Position numbers and translations under genes: made by a program. From Chara braunii (Eukaryota > Streptophyta > Charophyceae > Charales > Characeae): DNA of 64,000 nt. Positions 1-9,910 of the stretch are shown here, one piece after another. The stretch lies in NCBI GenBank assembly GCA_003427395.1, contig BFEA01000065.1:3691194-3755193 (forward strand), in the 5' to 3' direction. Position 1 is the first letter of the stretch; each line of letters opens with the position of its first letter. The notes under the pieces are model-generated. The model saw nothing but the letters and a program-made list of their open reading frames with translations. It did not search any database and was not told the origin of the DNA.

Positions 1-97
<97 letters not shown>

Positions 98-115
98 TCA
101 ATCAGTCAATCAAAC
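1..115. repeat. CA dinucleotide and AATC tetranucleotide microsatellites
   Basis: Positions 1-49 are an uninterrupted CA tract, followed from about 54 to 110 by AATC units with minor interruptions. The CA tract touches the window edge, so its full length is unknown. Confidence 0.97.
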
Positions 116-439
116 CTTTTTTTTTGCAAGTTTTTTGTTTATTTATTTTTAAATTTTGTATCTTTATTTTTCTAAAACACGTCCTACCCCTGCAAAAAAC
201 AGAAATTCATTTCCAAAAAATACAGGTGACCTCAGGGACCATATATCTGATGATAAAAAATGGAAAAAAAAAATCCAACTTTTCTTTCTATATTTTTTTT
301 AATTTGTTTAAAATCGAATTTAGTTTTTGATTTTTTAAAAATCCGAAACAAAGTCGGATTCCAAAAACAAAAATATGGGGTTGTAGGGCTTAAAATTCCC
401 TACAACCCCATTTTTTTTAATTTGTTTTTAGCCTATTAT
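116..439. other. AT-rich non-coding stretch with a 13-bp hairpin
   Basis: No coding signal. A perfect inverted repeat has arms at 376-388 and 398-410 (TGGGGTTGTAGGG and its complement) separated by 9 nt and flanked by A-rich and T-rich runs, the layout of a small foldback element or an intrinsic hairpin. Nothing else is recognised. Confidence 0.6.
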
Positions 440-943
440 TTAATTCGGGAAAATTCTGGTAAAATCGGGTCCGCGGCGCGGACCAGGTAGGCTGCGGATG
501 CGGACCCGTCTGCGTCCGCCATCCGAGATTGGACCCGCGGACACGTCTGCGGGTGTTACATAGCCCGACGCCCATCTGTACAACGCGAAAGCGATCACCT
601 GCTCGACTGGCATCGGCATCCTGTAGTGCGTGACAATCTTCTCCACGTGTGCGGCGCAGGCGGCTACAATCTGGTTGAACATCGCCCTCGACATACACAG
701 CTTCTCCTTGTAGTAGTCCTCTCTGGCGTCGTCACACAAGCGTAGGTCCTCCCATGTCCCGCCAGTGCGTCGTTTGATCCACCAACGCGGTGCTTGGCGT
801 GGGAAAACGCCGGAGTCGAGAGCGGAACACATCTGCACTACAGCTTCGCACGTCGTCACACAATCCGGCGCTTCCACAACGCTCTGCAAGAGCGCTCTCC
901 GTTTTCGAAGCTGCAAACGCATGTCGTGGCTGGAGGATGACAT
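440..943 (-). pseudogene. Truncated PIF/Harbinger (HARBI1-like) transposase, N-terminal part
   Basis: The ATG at 943 opens a 167-codon frame. Residues about 50-125 have the pattern of HARBI1-type transposases: a tryptophan-rich RWWIKRR segment, GTWEDLRL, a DDA.EDYYKEKL segment, a helix around FNQIVAACA, then the VIAFALYRWASG block that precedes the DDE nuclease domain in this family. Immediately after RWASG the family resemblance stops (around 563) and the rest of the frame is unrelated, so none of the DDE catalytic residues is present. It is a broken, non-autonomous remnant. The family assignment is by motif recognition; the truncation is directly visible. The start codon is the first ATG upstream of the conserved block. 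Confidence 0.75.
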
Positions 944-1600
944 TTAGCTCATGCTATTCAAGACGCCAGCTGCCACGGCCATCGCCACGGCTTCTCTCTC
1001 CTCTTCACGCAGACCGTCGCCGCGTCCGCGAACGTCCATCTCCGTTCAACGCCCACTTCGTCGACAGCCTGCCAAACACTTTGCTCGCTGGACCGGCCGA
1101 AAGCGCCACGTGCCCAACTGTGCCACAGTGCGCCACGCGTCAGGGACCAAAAGATGCGGTCGCTGCTCTGCGATGAGGAACGACACCACGCACACGTCTC
1201 ACGAGCACGTCGCTGCTGCTCGCCGCCGCCACAGGAGAATAGGCACGCCCGAGCCGACCGAACAGGACGCTGCTCTCCACGTTAGCAGTTGAAGACTACG
1301 CCCGTCGTACACGAAGCTGCGCCCGCCGGTGCTCGTCGACGGATGAAACCGCACACGCCAATGGTCGACGATGGTGGAAGACAACACGGAAGCCTGACGT
1401 CAATATGCGCACGCTCGCGGACAATGGAGGAAGATAGCCCAGCGGAGGAGGAGGACAAGCTGCGGCGCCGCTGGACATGCGCCCGCTTGCTCACCACTCG
1501 CGCAGCCGCCACTTATGAATACTCTTGGCGAAAGGTTCGCCAACGCCGTCTTTCGGATGTCTTTCGTCGCCTGCCAGTCCTGCACCAGCCAGAACCGACC

Positions 1601-1601
<1 letters not shown>
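944..1601. other. GC-rich non-coding stretch 5' of the transposase remnant
   Basis: Short overlapping open frames occur on both strands, as expected from GC-rich DNA, but none has recognisable domains. It probably belongs to the interior of the same Harbinger-like element. Confidence 0.4.

Positions 1602-1663
<62 letters not shown>
1602..1663. repeat. Homopolymeric C tract, 62 nt
   Basis: An uninterrupted run of C on the plus strand (G on minus). Long proline and glycine runs in the apparent ORFs that cross it are artefacts of this tract. The true length in the genome is uncertain because such tracts are hard to sequence. Confidence 0.95.
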
Positions 1664-1664
<1 letters not shown>

Positions 1665-1966
1665 CCCCTCCACGAAAATTTGAATTCGAATTTTCGAAAT
1701 GTACGAAACGCACGCTTCCTGCCGAAGACACCCGCACGCCGACGGCCTACCGCGCTGTGTACCACGGACACCACCCAACGAGCGAACGGACATCGACGAC
1801 GCGGCCGCGTATACGCATATAAAACGGGCCGCGGGACAACTTTTAGGACGAGTCCTAAAAGACGATTTTTAGGATCGCCTGCAACCACTCCGCACGAAAT
1901 CCTAAAAAACCCTTCGGACTGGTCCTAAAAAAATTAGGATTCTTTTAGGAGTGTCTAACGAGACCC
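1664..1966. repeat. Candidate terminal region of the Harbinger-like element with TCCTAAAA motifs
   Basis: Between 1838 and 1955 the words TAGGA and TCCTA occur about seven times in alternating orientation, like subterminal transposase-binding motifs. Reading inward on the minus strand, the segment starts GGGTCTCG at 1966 and is bordered by TTA (1967-1969), the preferred PIF/Harbinger target trinucleotide. No matching left terminus is visible because the transposase side is truncated. A near-palindrome around AATTCGAATT lies at 1677-1697. Assignment to the transposase at 440-943 is inference. Confidence 0.4.
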
Positions 1967-2644
1967 TTAATCTAATCTAAGTCTGGTACTAACACGGCCC
2001 TGAGAACCTGTGAGGACCTGTGTGAATAGGTCCGGGTCCTACTAACACTCTGCCTACTGCGGCCCTAAGAAACGGAGTGCTCCCGTAATATGCCTTTCTT
2101 TTCAAAAAAGTGAAAGAGAGGGGGGGGAAAAAAAAAAAAAAAAAAAGCTTGACACAAAAGAAAGAAAAGAGTGATCTGTGGGTGATTAATGGCCACTGGA
2201 CGATAAATCATACATAGAAAGCCGGGACGTTGTCGAGCGTATGTGGACGTCGACATGGTCCAAATACATAACGCCATGCAAAGCTCATGCCAGTGGTTGT
2301 TGCCCAAGTCCCTCTGACACACAAAAAAATAAAAATAAAGAGAAAAAAAGAAAGACAAGTAATCCGGGCGATTAATGGCTAGAGGACCGTAAGTCACATA
2401 TTAAAAGGGACCTCCCCCCACATAGGCTGGAGCCATCAGAACTGAGCAGATTCTATCGCAGGGCCCAGGGGCCTCTTAGCACCCCGGGGGCCATATTCCC
2501 GCCTGCATCGTTGAACTAGTTTAGCATTGAGTTTTTTATCAGGTGTGGCATGGCGCGACCTCTGAGATGCATCTCCGAGTCCCTGACTTCCATCCAGCGG
2601 TTCGTTTTGTAGATGGAAATATGATTTCGTTTTTCATTGCTTTG
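1967..2644. other. Non-coding, with a diverged direct repeat
   Basis: A ~40-bp segment around GATTAATGGC at about 2173-2215 recurs in the same orientation at about 2358-2402 with many substitutions. A G-then-A run sits at 2119-2147. No gene is supported. Confidence 0.5.
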
Positions 2645-3143
2645 GGGGCTCTTTCGACACTCCTTGGGGGGAAGGAAGTTTCCTTGCGGGTTTTCAAGGA
2701 AATTCCTGCCATGGTTCCACCTGTCCTCGGGGACGTCGCCCGAGGACATTTCCTTCGAACGATGTCAGACAAGAAAAAAGAAAAGAAAAAAACAAATTCA
2801 AATGCGTTTGAGGCCTTCAGCCAATAGGGTGCCGCCACGATCCAGATTCTCGGTTGTAACGTCTCTCTACCCATGTGCCCGCTCTGTGAAACGCGGATTT
2901 CTTTTGCCCAAGGGACCTCCTGAGGTCCCTTGGGCAAAAGAAAGCTGGGGAATCCTTGGAGCCCAAGGAATTTCTTTCGGAGTGTTTTCACTTCTTTTTT
3001 TTCCGAATGCATCCCCGAGGATAGGTGGAACGAACAATTCCTCGGGGACTCCACGCGCCCGAGGAGTGTCAAAAGAGCCCCTTGGTTGTCCCGAGGATAG
3101 GTGGACCGAACAATTCCTCGGGGAGGAGTGTCGAAAGAGCCCC
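2645..3143. repeat. Foldback element with 19-bp exact inverted ends
   Basis: The 19 bp at 2645-2663 reappear as an exact inverted copy at 3125-3143. Inside, a segment around CCTCGGGGA with the GGTTCCACCT word (about 2712-2745) is inverted relative to two direct copies at about 3015-3050 and 3090-3123. At its centre lies a near-perfect hairpin: arms 2898-2919 and 2922-2943 (22 bp each) with a 2-nt loop. No coding capacity. The organisation fits a foldback-type MITE; no target duplication was identified. Confidence 0.65.
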
Positions 3144-3215
3144 TTAGTCGTTAGAAAAAAGGAGAAAATTTTGATTCCCGAATACAATGCCCACTACCAT
3201 GGCCCTTTTCCCGCC

Positions 3216-3256
3216 GAGCTAGCTACCCCACTTCGAGTGAGTGGGGTAGCTAGCTC
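3216..3256. repeat. Perfect hairpin, 17-bp arms
   Basis: Arms at 3216-3232 and 3240-3256 are exact reverse complements (starting GAGCTAGCTACCCC) with a 7-nt loop. Function unknown; it follows the foldback element by 72 bp. Confidence 0.85.
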
Positions 3257-3675
3257 AACAGACGTTCAGCCATCAGTATCTCCTGGTGGGAGGACAGTCT
3301 GACAGACAAGGGAGGGCACTCCGACAGACGTGGGAGGACACTGACAGAGGTGGGAGGACACTTCAACAGATGTGGGTTTCTTTCATTGGGTGGTGAATGC
3401 ACATAGCCAGGAATATCGTCCACATTCGTTCCACGCTATAGTGAGGTCCTGTCTCCTACTTCACCCAGTGCACTGAGAGTTCCGTATACTTAAGAGAGTT
3501 TCACTCGAGGAGATTCGTTTTGAAATTCTACTTTTTATTTTCTAAAAAGTATGGACAAAAGCCGATTGCCCCATGTTCTTTCTCCATTTTACATTTTAGA
3601 AAATATGGGAAAAAGCTTTCAGCAGCCTTTGATTCTCCTTTTTCGCACTTGATTTGAATTTTTAAGTTGTAACAA
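3257..3675. other. Non-coding with a degenerate minisatellite
   Basis: From about 3256 to 3372 the phrase GTGGGAGGACA with CAGACG-like linkers is repeated four to five times at a spacing of roughly 20-25 bp. The remainder is AT-rich and shows nothing recognisable. Confidence 0.5.
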
Positions 3676-3820
3676 CTGTGTCACACCTTTGAGGTAGCTC
3701 ACTTCAATGGTGTAAGTGGGACATGGCCCCAGGGGTCTGGTCCCAGCTACATTGTTGAGAAAACTCAACATTGGGTACTCGACGACCAGTGGCAGATCGC
3801 CGTCCACATGTGTGACATCT
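3676..3820. repeat. GTGTCACACC foldback MITE, copy 1 (diverged)
   Basis: Begins with GTGTCACACC (3678-3687) and ends near a diverged inverse at about 3809-3820. It contains a GTGGGACATGGCCCCA-like core and a GTTGAGAAAACTCAAC palindrome at about 3752-3767, the same parts that make up the better-preserved copy at 4247-4361. Confidence 0.5.
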
Positions 3821-3943
3821 GACGGCTGTATGTTCTTTTGAGCAGCGGAAATTGGAAGTGTGTGTTTTCTTGTCTTTTGTGTCTCACAGAAACAACTTCC
3901 TCGGAATATTCCTGTCCTAAGCTTGCCATGGGGCATTACCCTT

Positions 3944-4010
3944 CCCAACTAAGTTTAGAAATCTACGCTGCACGAGGCAGGGTAGATATCTCTCAACTTA
4001 GAGCAAAGTG
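3944..4010. repeat. Related CTAAGTT/AACTTAG foldback module
   Basis: CTAAGTTTAGAAATCTAC is followed after about 16 nt by a diverged inverse ending CTCAACTTAG. It resembles the foldback at about 4700-4755. Confidence 0.5.
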
Positions 4011-4246
4011 CGTAGCTCATGTGGTGGTGCTGCTTTCAGTACCCAATGCACAGCGCGGGACTGTCAGGGTCGTCGTCAGTCCTTAGTCTACTGGTGGTAT
4101 CCATGCACCCTCCCTCCCGGCAATTGTTGGGCGCAGGAATCATGGATTCACCACCGATCGTTTCTCCCAATATCATACTACAATAGTGACTGATATGTCC
4201 GAAATGTATTAAACATCATTGTGCCTATTTTTTTAATGCCTTTCTT

Positions 4247-4361
4247 GGTGTCACACCGTTGAGTTTAGTTATCTAAACTCAACACCTGTAGGTGGGACCC
4301 AACCCCAGGGGTGAAGTCACACCACCCAAGTTGAGTTTAGAAAACGCAAGGGTGTGACACC
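4247..4361. repeat. GTGTCACACC foldback MITE, copy 2 (complete)
   Basis: The ends are GGTGTCACACC (4247-4257) and its near inverse GGTGTGACACC (4351-4361). Adjacent to the left end is an 11-bp perfect hairpin (4258-4268 with 4273-4283, GTTGAGTTTAG). The centre carries the GTGGGACCC..CCCCAGGGG core found in sister copies. It is 115 bp, has no coding capacity and no clear target duplication. Confidence 0.65.
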
Positions 4362-4860
4362 ATTTCGACATTAATAAATTTGAAACAAGAAATTAAAAAG
4401 CTGAAAAAAAACAACGCTGGAAACAGCTTTTCTCTTTATTTTTGATAATGTAACTCAGAGAAATGAAACACGTCTGGCACAGTCAGAGTGAATGTCTCCA
4501 TGGAAAAGGGATACTCCCCGTGGTGTGGGGACAGGAGGTCACCATTTGTAAAATGGACAGGGACAACATGGATGGCCAAAATGCATTCATTGCCCAAAGA
4601 AGGAAACGAGTTTGATGCCACAGAGCCAAACACAGCTGTCAGAGTTCTTCCGTTTCAGGATGTAATGATGTGTTAAAAATAAAATAAAAAAGAAAGGCAC
4701 ATAAGTTGAGAAATCTATCCGGGGGGGGGTAGGATAGTTTTCTCAACTTACAATGGTTTCCCGCCCAAACGGAAAGGGCCAATGCATTCCACAAAACAGA
4801 TCTCACGTTAAATAAAAAATCTACAAAATGACCAAATCTAATATAGGTTCTTCCTGTGTA
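4362..4860. other. Non-coding; one foldback module
   Basis: No gene. About 4700-4755 holds an inverted pair built on AAGTTGAGAAATCTATCC around a G run, the same module as at 3944-4010. Confidence 0.5.
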
Positions 4861-5045
4861 GCATTGTGTTCAGTGACCGAACCCGAACGAGCGCGACCGA
4901 ACGCGAACGAGCACCAAAACCCTCCAAACGCGAACGAGCACCAAAACTCTCCGAATGCGAACATAAAAATATATTAAAATATATATATATATATATGTAG
5001 TTCTCAGAAAAAGCTCCGAACATGTTTGGTGTGCTACACGGTTAT
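4861..5045. repeat. CGAACGAGCACC minisatellite plus dispersed repeat end
   Basis: GCGAACGAGCACCAAAAC-like units recur three to four times at 4868-4962, followed by a TA tract (4976-4996). The end, about 5008-5041 (AGCTCCGAACATGTTTGG and following), is the inverted counterpart of 43875-43915. Confidence 0.65.
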
Positions 5046-6129
5046 TCTCCTGTATTTCCGACCCATTGGATTCGCAATACATCAACGGCAGACCTCCATC
5101 CCATTCAGCATTGAGAAAACTCAACTTGGGCGGTGGGACTTCACCCCAAGACAGAAATACGAACTCAGCTGATGATTAAGCTGTAAAAAAGAAAAAGAAA
5201 AAAAGGGAAAGGACCTTAGTTGAGGATGCAGCCGAAGAGCTGCGGGATCTCACATCATATCAGGAAAAGGTCCGGAGGCTCTGGCCGCTGATTATTGTAA
5301 TCTACGGTCAGAAGTTGAGAATTCGGGTACCAACTTCCAAGTGGGACTTGGCCCCAGAATTCAGGTACTAAGTGGGACTTGGCCCCGGGTGTATGGTGGT
5401 GGTCCCGACCGCCTAATCTGTTATGAAACGGGAATTTGAATTTCGGGGGCGGGGGTTGGGAGGGGCGGGGAATGAATTTCGAGGGAGGGAAAAAAGAAAA
5501 TTGAATTTCGAGAAAAAAAAGGGGAAGGGAATATGTACAGAGAGTAGCATAGATGGCCCTGATGAGGTCACGGGGACAGCCAGCCAGGCATTCGGGGGGA
5601 TGTATAATCTGAATGCTGTGCTGGGCCGAATTCTTGGAGGCCTAGGTGGTAAAGTAGGCTTGCTTTTTTTTTTTTTTCGCGTCCCCCCCCCCTCTTTCTG
5701 TAGGCCTTTGTGGTAAAATAAATAGACTAGGCTATTTGTTGAGGATTCCCGGGACCTTGTCCCACTTACACCGTTTAGTTGAGGCAGCTCAACGCTACGG
5801 CAGCTAAAAAGAATTCATTCTAATTCAATTTCAAATGAGAAATGCATTTATAAATGGCACGAATACAATTGTTCTTTTGTTTTTCTTGGGACCAGCCTCT
5901 CTTTTGGTGTGCATAATTAAACGAGCTGAGTTTTTATTAAAAAAAAAAAAAAAAAAAAAACTGGTTTGTAGTGGCAGGGAACTCGGTCAGAAGGAGATGT
6001 ACTCTAGGGGTTAGCTATCGGAAGTGTTGAAAGCTGAGACGTTTTTGGAATTTCCACTCCAGTGAGATAAACGGGACTCCAGAACCAGTGTCCAGAGAAG
6101 CCATACGTATATATATGTATATGTATATA
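5046..6129. other. Non-coding with scattered CTCAAC and GTGGGAC modules
   Basis: Fragments of the GTGTCACACC-type elements lie at about 5108-5150, 5309-5390 (two tandem GTGGGACTTGGCCCC words) and 5743-5795. About 5420-5540 is purine-rich. An A-run sits at 5939-5960. No coding frame is supported. Confidence 0.5.
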
Positions 6130-6358
6130 TATCGTCACAAACAGAACTGCCCGGTAAACCGTAGGCAGAGAGAGAGAAGAGGACAACAAACGAGGGGCTG
6201 TGACAAACTGTTTCGTCGTTGTTTCACCGACTCATCAGGAGGCTGAACCCTCAACAGTCTGCAGAATCCCCTCACTGATTACACTGTAAATGATAATCTA
6301 CCTTAACCAAAATCAAAGTAGACTATCACTCACCCACACCAGATGGAAAACTCTACAG
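6130..6358 (-). repeat. Retrozyme-like unit A (internally deleted)
   Basis: Read on the minus strand it starts near GTAGAGTTTTCCATCTGG and ends after ACCGGGCAGTTCTG at a TATG-type microsatellite. It shares its ends and its ribozyme with unit B but lacks about 130 bp of unit B's interior. It carries hammerhead A. Confidence 0.75.
6203..6262 (-). ncRNA. Type III hammerhead ribozyme A
   Basis: Minus strand, 5' to 3': stem III strand GCAGACUGU, then U as the cleavage-site nucleotide, stem I GAGG(GUUCAG)CCUC, the conserved box CUGAUGA, stem II GUCG(9-nt loop)CGAC, the conserved GAA, and stem III strand ACAGUUUGU. Stem III pairs over 9 positions (7 Watson-Crick, 2 G-U). Every invariant hammerhead core nucleotide is present, and the order with stem III open is that of plant retrozymes and viroids. 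Predicted cleavage is between 6253 and 6252. Activity is inferred from the fold only; the cleavage triplet is GUU rather than the commoner GUC. Confidence 0.82.
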
Positions 6359-6458
6359 TATATGTATATATATGTATATGTATATACATGGATATATGTG
6401 GCCTTTCTTTGTTTCGTGGGTGTTTTGCTTGCTTGTGATGGGGTGTGCACCGACAGTC

Positions 6459-6765
6459 GGTAGAGTTTTCCATCTGGTGTGGGTGAGTGATAGTCTGCTT
6501 TGATTTTCATCACAGGTACGTTGAGGGCAGTGGTTGGTGGTCCCCACCACCTCAGGGTATCAGTTGTCGGGCAGTCGTTGATGCTTAACCACAGCGGGGG
6601 TTAAGGTGGATTATCACTTACAGTGTACTCAGTTACTAGGGGATTCCGCAGACTGTTGAGGGTTCAGCCTCCTGACGAGTCGGTGAAACTCCGGCGAAAC
6701 AGTTTGTCATATGTGGTCAAGTTTGTCATATGTGGTCAAACAGATCTGCCCGGTAAACCATAGGC
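6459..6765 (+). repeat. Retrozyme-like unit B (longest intact copy)
   Basis: Starts with GTAGAGTTTTCCATCTGG at 6459, runs through a segment around GGCAGTGGTTGGTGG and the hammerhead at 6648-6707, then a duplicated GTTTGTCATATGTGGTC and a tail with CTGCCCGGTAAACC. It lies in inverted orientation to units A and C; the opposing starts of A and B are separated by a TATG/GTAT microsatellite (about 6359-6400). No open reading frame, as expected for a non-autonomous element. Confidence 0.75.
6648..6707 (+). ncRNA. Type III hammerhead ribozyme B
   Basis: The same architecture as ribozyme A on the opposite strand: stem III GCAGACUGU, U at the cleavage site, stem I GAGG(GUUCAG)CCUC, core CUGACGA, stem II GUCGG(UGAAACU)CCGGC, GAA, stem III ACAGUUUGU. 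Stem II differs in sequence from copy A but still pairs (5 bp with one U-G), which argues for selection or recent activity. Predicted cleavage is between 6657 and 6658. Confidence 0.85.
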
Positions 6766-7025
6766 AGAGAGGAAGGGATGTGACAAACTGTTCGCCCCAG
6801 TTTCAGCACCTACTCATCAATCAGAAGAGGCTGAACCCTCAAAAACAGTCTGCAGAATCCCCTAGTAACTGATTACACTGTAAGTGATAATCCACCTAAA
6901 CCCTGGCTGTGGTTAAGCATCAACGACTGCCCGACAGCTGATACCCTCCTGAGGAGGTGGGGACCACCAACCACTGCCCTCAAGGTACCTGTGGCGAAAG
7001 TCAAAGCAGACTACCACTCACCCAC
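6722..7025 (-). repeat. Retrozyme-like unit C with decayed hammerhead
   Basis: Read on the minus strand from 7025 it follows unit B throughout. The ribozyme zone (6783-6853) has extra T residues before stem I, an insertion between stem I and the CUGAUGA box, and one A missing from the GAAA box, so it is probably inactive. Confidence 0.72.
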
Positions 7026-7029
7026 GTGT

Positions 7030-7239
7030 ACATGTGATTATGTGTATGTGTATGTGTATGTGTGATGTTTGGTGTGTATATGTATATATGTCTAAAATGT
7101 GCATATATGAATACGTGTACATGTATATTTGTATGCCTAGGTGTATGTGTAAATGTGTAAATGTGTGTATGTGGATGCCGGGTAGTCTCAACTTGGATGT
7201 GTATATGTGTGATTGTGTAATGTGTATGGCGCTGTATGG

Positions 7240-7303
<64 letters not shown>
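7030..7303. repeat. TG-rich simple-sequence region
   Basis: Irregular TGTATG repeats from 7030 grade into a pure TG tract at 7242-7301. A long minus-strand open frame across it (histidine/threonine repeats) is an artefact. Confidence 0.9.
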
Positions 7304-7304
<1 letters not shown>

Positions 7305-7430
7305 TGGGCCCACACGTGCGCGTAAGCTTTTATAACCTCATTTCTTTGTTGCAAAAGAAAGCCCATCATTGTTTCAGACATTCTGCTCCCTGGTGCATGG
7401 ATGTACGTGAAGTGTTTGCAATTCAGTTTA

Positions 7431-7552
7431 GGGCCTCGCTCCACTACTCTCCACATGCACAAACGACGAAAATCACGACGGTGTATTTTTCCATGTTCTA
7501 GCGCAAGATTCAGTCTCATTTTACACATTTGGAGAGCAGTGGAGCGAGGCCC
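7431..7552. mobile_element. GGGCCTCGC MITE, copy 1
   Basis: 122 bp bounded by GGGCCTCGCTCCACTACTCT and its near inverse. The interior carries a CCATGTTCTAGC word and CAGTCTCATTTT, shared with the copy at 29013-29126. No 3-bp target duplication is evident for this copy (TTA left, TCG right), so one flank has changed. Non-coding. Confidence 0.8.
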
Positions 7553-7924
7553 TCGCTTCGCCATAACTCGTATGATTAAGTCAGAGGGCAGAAACGTCCT
7601 GGGGGAATGCCAAATTGCAACAGTCACGCACGCAGGAGGCGTCGAGGGAAAAAAAAGAAAGAAAAAAAGGACGCAGAAATGGGATCGGATTTCCTGATCA
7701 GGCAATCGAGTACGAGGCATAATACAAAGCCGAATTCTTTTCACAGACAAAAAAAAAAAAAAACGACTGATAATTCTCAGCCACAATATAACAACCAGGT
7801 AGAGCCCAAGGTGGGTGCCAGTTTTTTAAGAAAAAAAAAAGAAAAAAAAAAGATGAGTGGCAGAGATGTGAGGTGCGGGACGATGACAAGGCACGTGACG
7901 CGGCTACCCCTTTCTCCCAGACTG
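7553..7924. other. Non-coding, A-rich
   Basis: Several A/AG runs (7650-7672, 7749-7763, 7829-7851) and no supported gene. Confidence 0.5.
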
Positions 7925-7995
7925 GAACGTACGGTCAAGATCGCCGCGTCTGGACTGAAAATTGCCCCAAATACAGCTATAGTGACCGTACGTTC
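7925..7995. repeat. 71-bp element with 13-bp perfect inverted ends
   Basis: GAACGTACGGTCA at 7925-7937 and its exact inverse at 7983-7995. The arms themselves contain the palindrome CGTACG. Possibly a minimal MITE; no flank duplication was seen. Confidence 0.6.
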
Positions 7996-8103
7996 TACTC
8001 GGGGAAGGCGGTGACACACCGCATACAACTATTACGGGAATGCCCATAGCGAGCAGATCGCCATTAATGCCGCAAAGGGGTTGCAAAGAACGAAGATCCA
8101 AGC

Positions 8104-8105
<2 letters not shown>

Positions 8106-8165
<60 letters not shown>

Positions 8166-8542
8166 ACGGAGGGGAGGAGGTTGAGTGGCTGAGTGAAACG
8201 AATGCATTAGAATCACAAGTTGCAAATAGAGATTTTGAGACCTCGACAAAATATTTACAAGTACAAGCGCACCCCACCGAGCTACGTAAAAACATGTCCT
8301 AAGCAGGTTGATTTAAAGGGACCGTGTCAGCGGGCACTGCGTCACCCACTTTGGTCACTAAATCACTGCAGTTTCAGTCGCAAGCGCTTGGCCATAAATG
8401 CCGCCATGGCGGTCGTTCGTTCTTCTCCGTCCTTCGGAGGCTGAGATCCCAACATTTTGGCTAGCTACCACCAGACGAGATCGTTCTCACCCCCCTTTCT
8501 CCTCCCACACACGCACACTTGCACACTCGCACGCACGCAGAG

Positions 8543-8622
<80 letters not shown>

Positions 8623-8801
8623 GAAGGGAAGGGAAGGGGGATTGGGCGCGTGTGATCGGAGGTGGTGACTTCAAATCTGCCTGGACGCATTTATCTTTCT
8701 GACGGGTGATTTCGCGGTGGGGATCGGAAAGGTGAATGGTAGCGTGGCAGCGTGAAAAAAAAGAGAATGAAAAGAAGAGAAGGTAGGTGGTAGAGTGGAG
8801 G

Positions 8802-8888
<87 letters not shown>

Positions 8889-9390
8889 GGCCGGCCGGCG
8901 CAAGATGCCATCGATGGAAGATGCGCGAGCCACCTCCTGTTCACCCGGGTTCCGCAATTATTGGGACCGTGGACGATCGCAAAAAAAAAACTAAGGAACC
9001 CAGGTGGAAGGGGGGAGCTGGCCCCTTGAGACGCGGGGGAAGAGAACGACTCCACCAAGAAAAATCAGTCAGTGATAAAATGAATTAAGGAATAAAAGAA
9101 TTAAATTTTGTGAGCCATCCGTGCTATGCTAAGCCTCCAAAACTGCAGTGGATTTCCAGATCAATACAGGTAACCAAAACCCAATCCTTACGCTACGCCA
9201 AGTCGATAGATAAAGAATGGTCTGGGTCACAGATTCGGGGATCGAAGGAGACGTAGGACTGCTAGAGATACAACGCCAGAAAATTAACCCGGAGAAAACG
9301 GAAAGGTTCAAAACGGGGAAAAAAAAAGAAAAAAGAGCAGAAAAATGCAGAAAGGAGGTTGTGATATCTAGACGAAAACTAGAACGTCAA

Positions 9391-9461
<71 letters not shown>

Positions 9462-9668
9462 GAAGGGAAGGGTGTGGTCTGCAAGTTGATGTGAACGAGG
9501 ATGATGATACACGAGCTTGTCTCTATCTATGTCCAGGCTGACGTGGCGATGCCAGTCAGGCAACGTCTGTGTACTTTACAAATAAAAATCCCGAAGGCAA
9601 AATTCCGCGCAGCGGAGGTTAGAGTATCCTTATGCAAAGCCCTCATCCAGGAGAGACGGGTTCTTCGA

Positions 9669-9765
<97 letters not shown>

Positions 9766-9910
9766 TGAGGGAGGACGGTTGTGCTGAAGGCGGCGGGAGG
9801 GTGGGAAGTTTGTGTTCCCTAAAGCACTCATTTTCGCCAAACCCATTTTGTTCCAGGGGGGGGTTGGAACTCTCCCCTGACCATCGCGCGCGCGCGCGTA
9901 AAAACGTGAG

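Noticed and set aside
1289-1928. Frames on both strands with long proline or glycine runs
   Set aside because: Created by the 62-nt C tract; the flanks do not resemble any family.
6203-6262. Type I reading of the hammerhead core (short stem III ending in GUC)
   Set aside because: The nucleotides flanking the core do not form a proximal stem I in that arrangement, whereas the type III arrangement pairs all three stems.
7001-7786. 261-codon minus frame with long HTHTHT run
   Set aside because: It is produced by the TG microsatellite and the flanking retrozyme-like unit; no domain.
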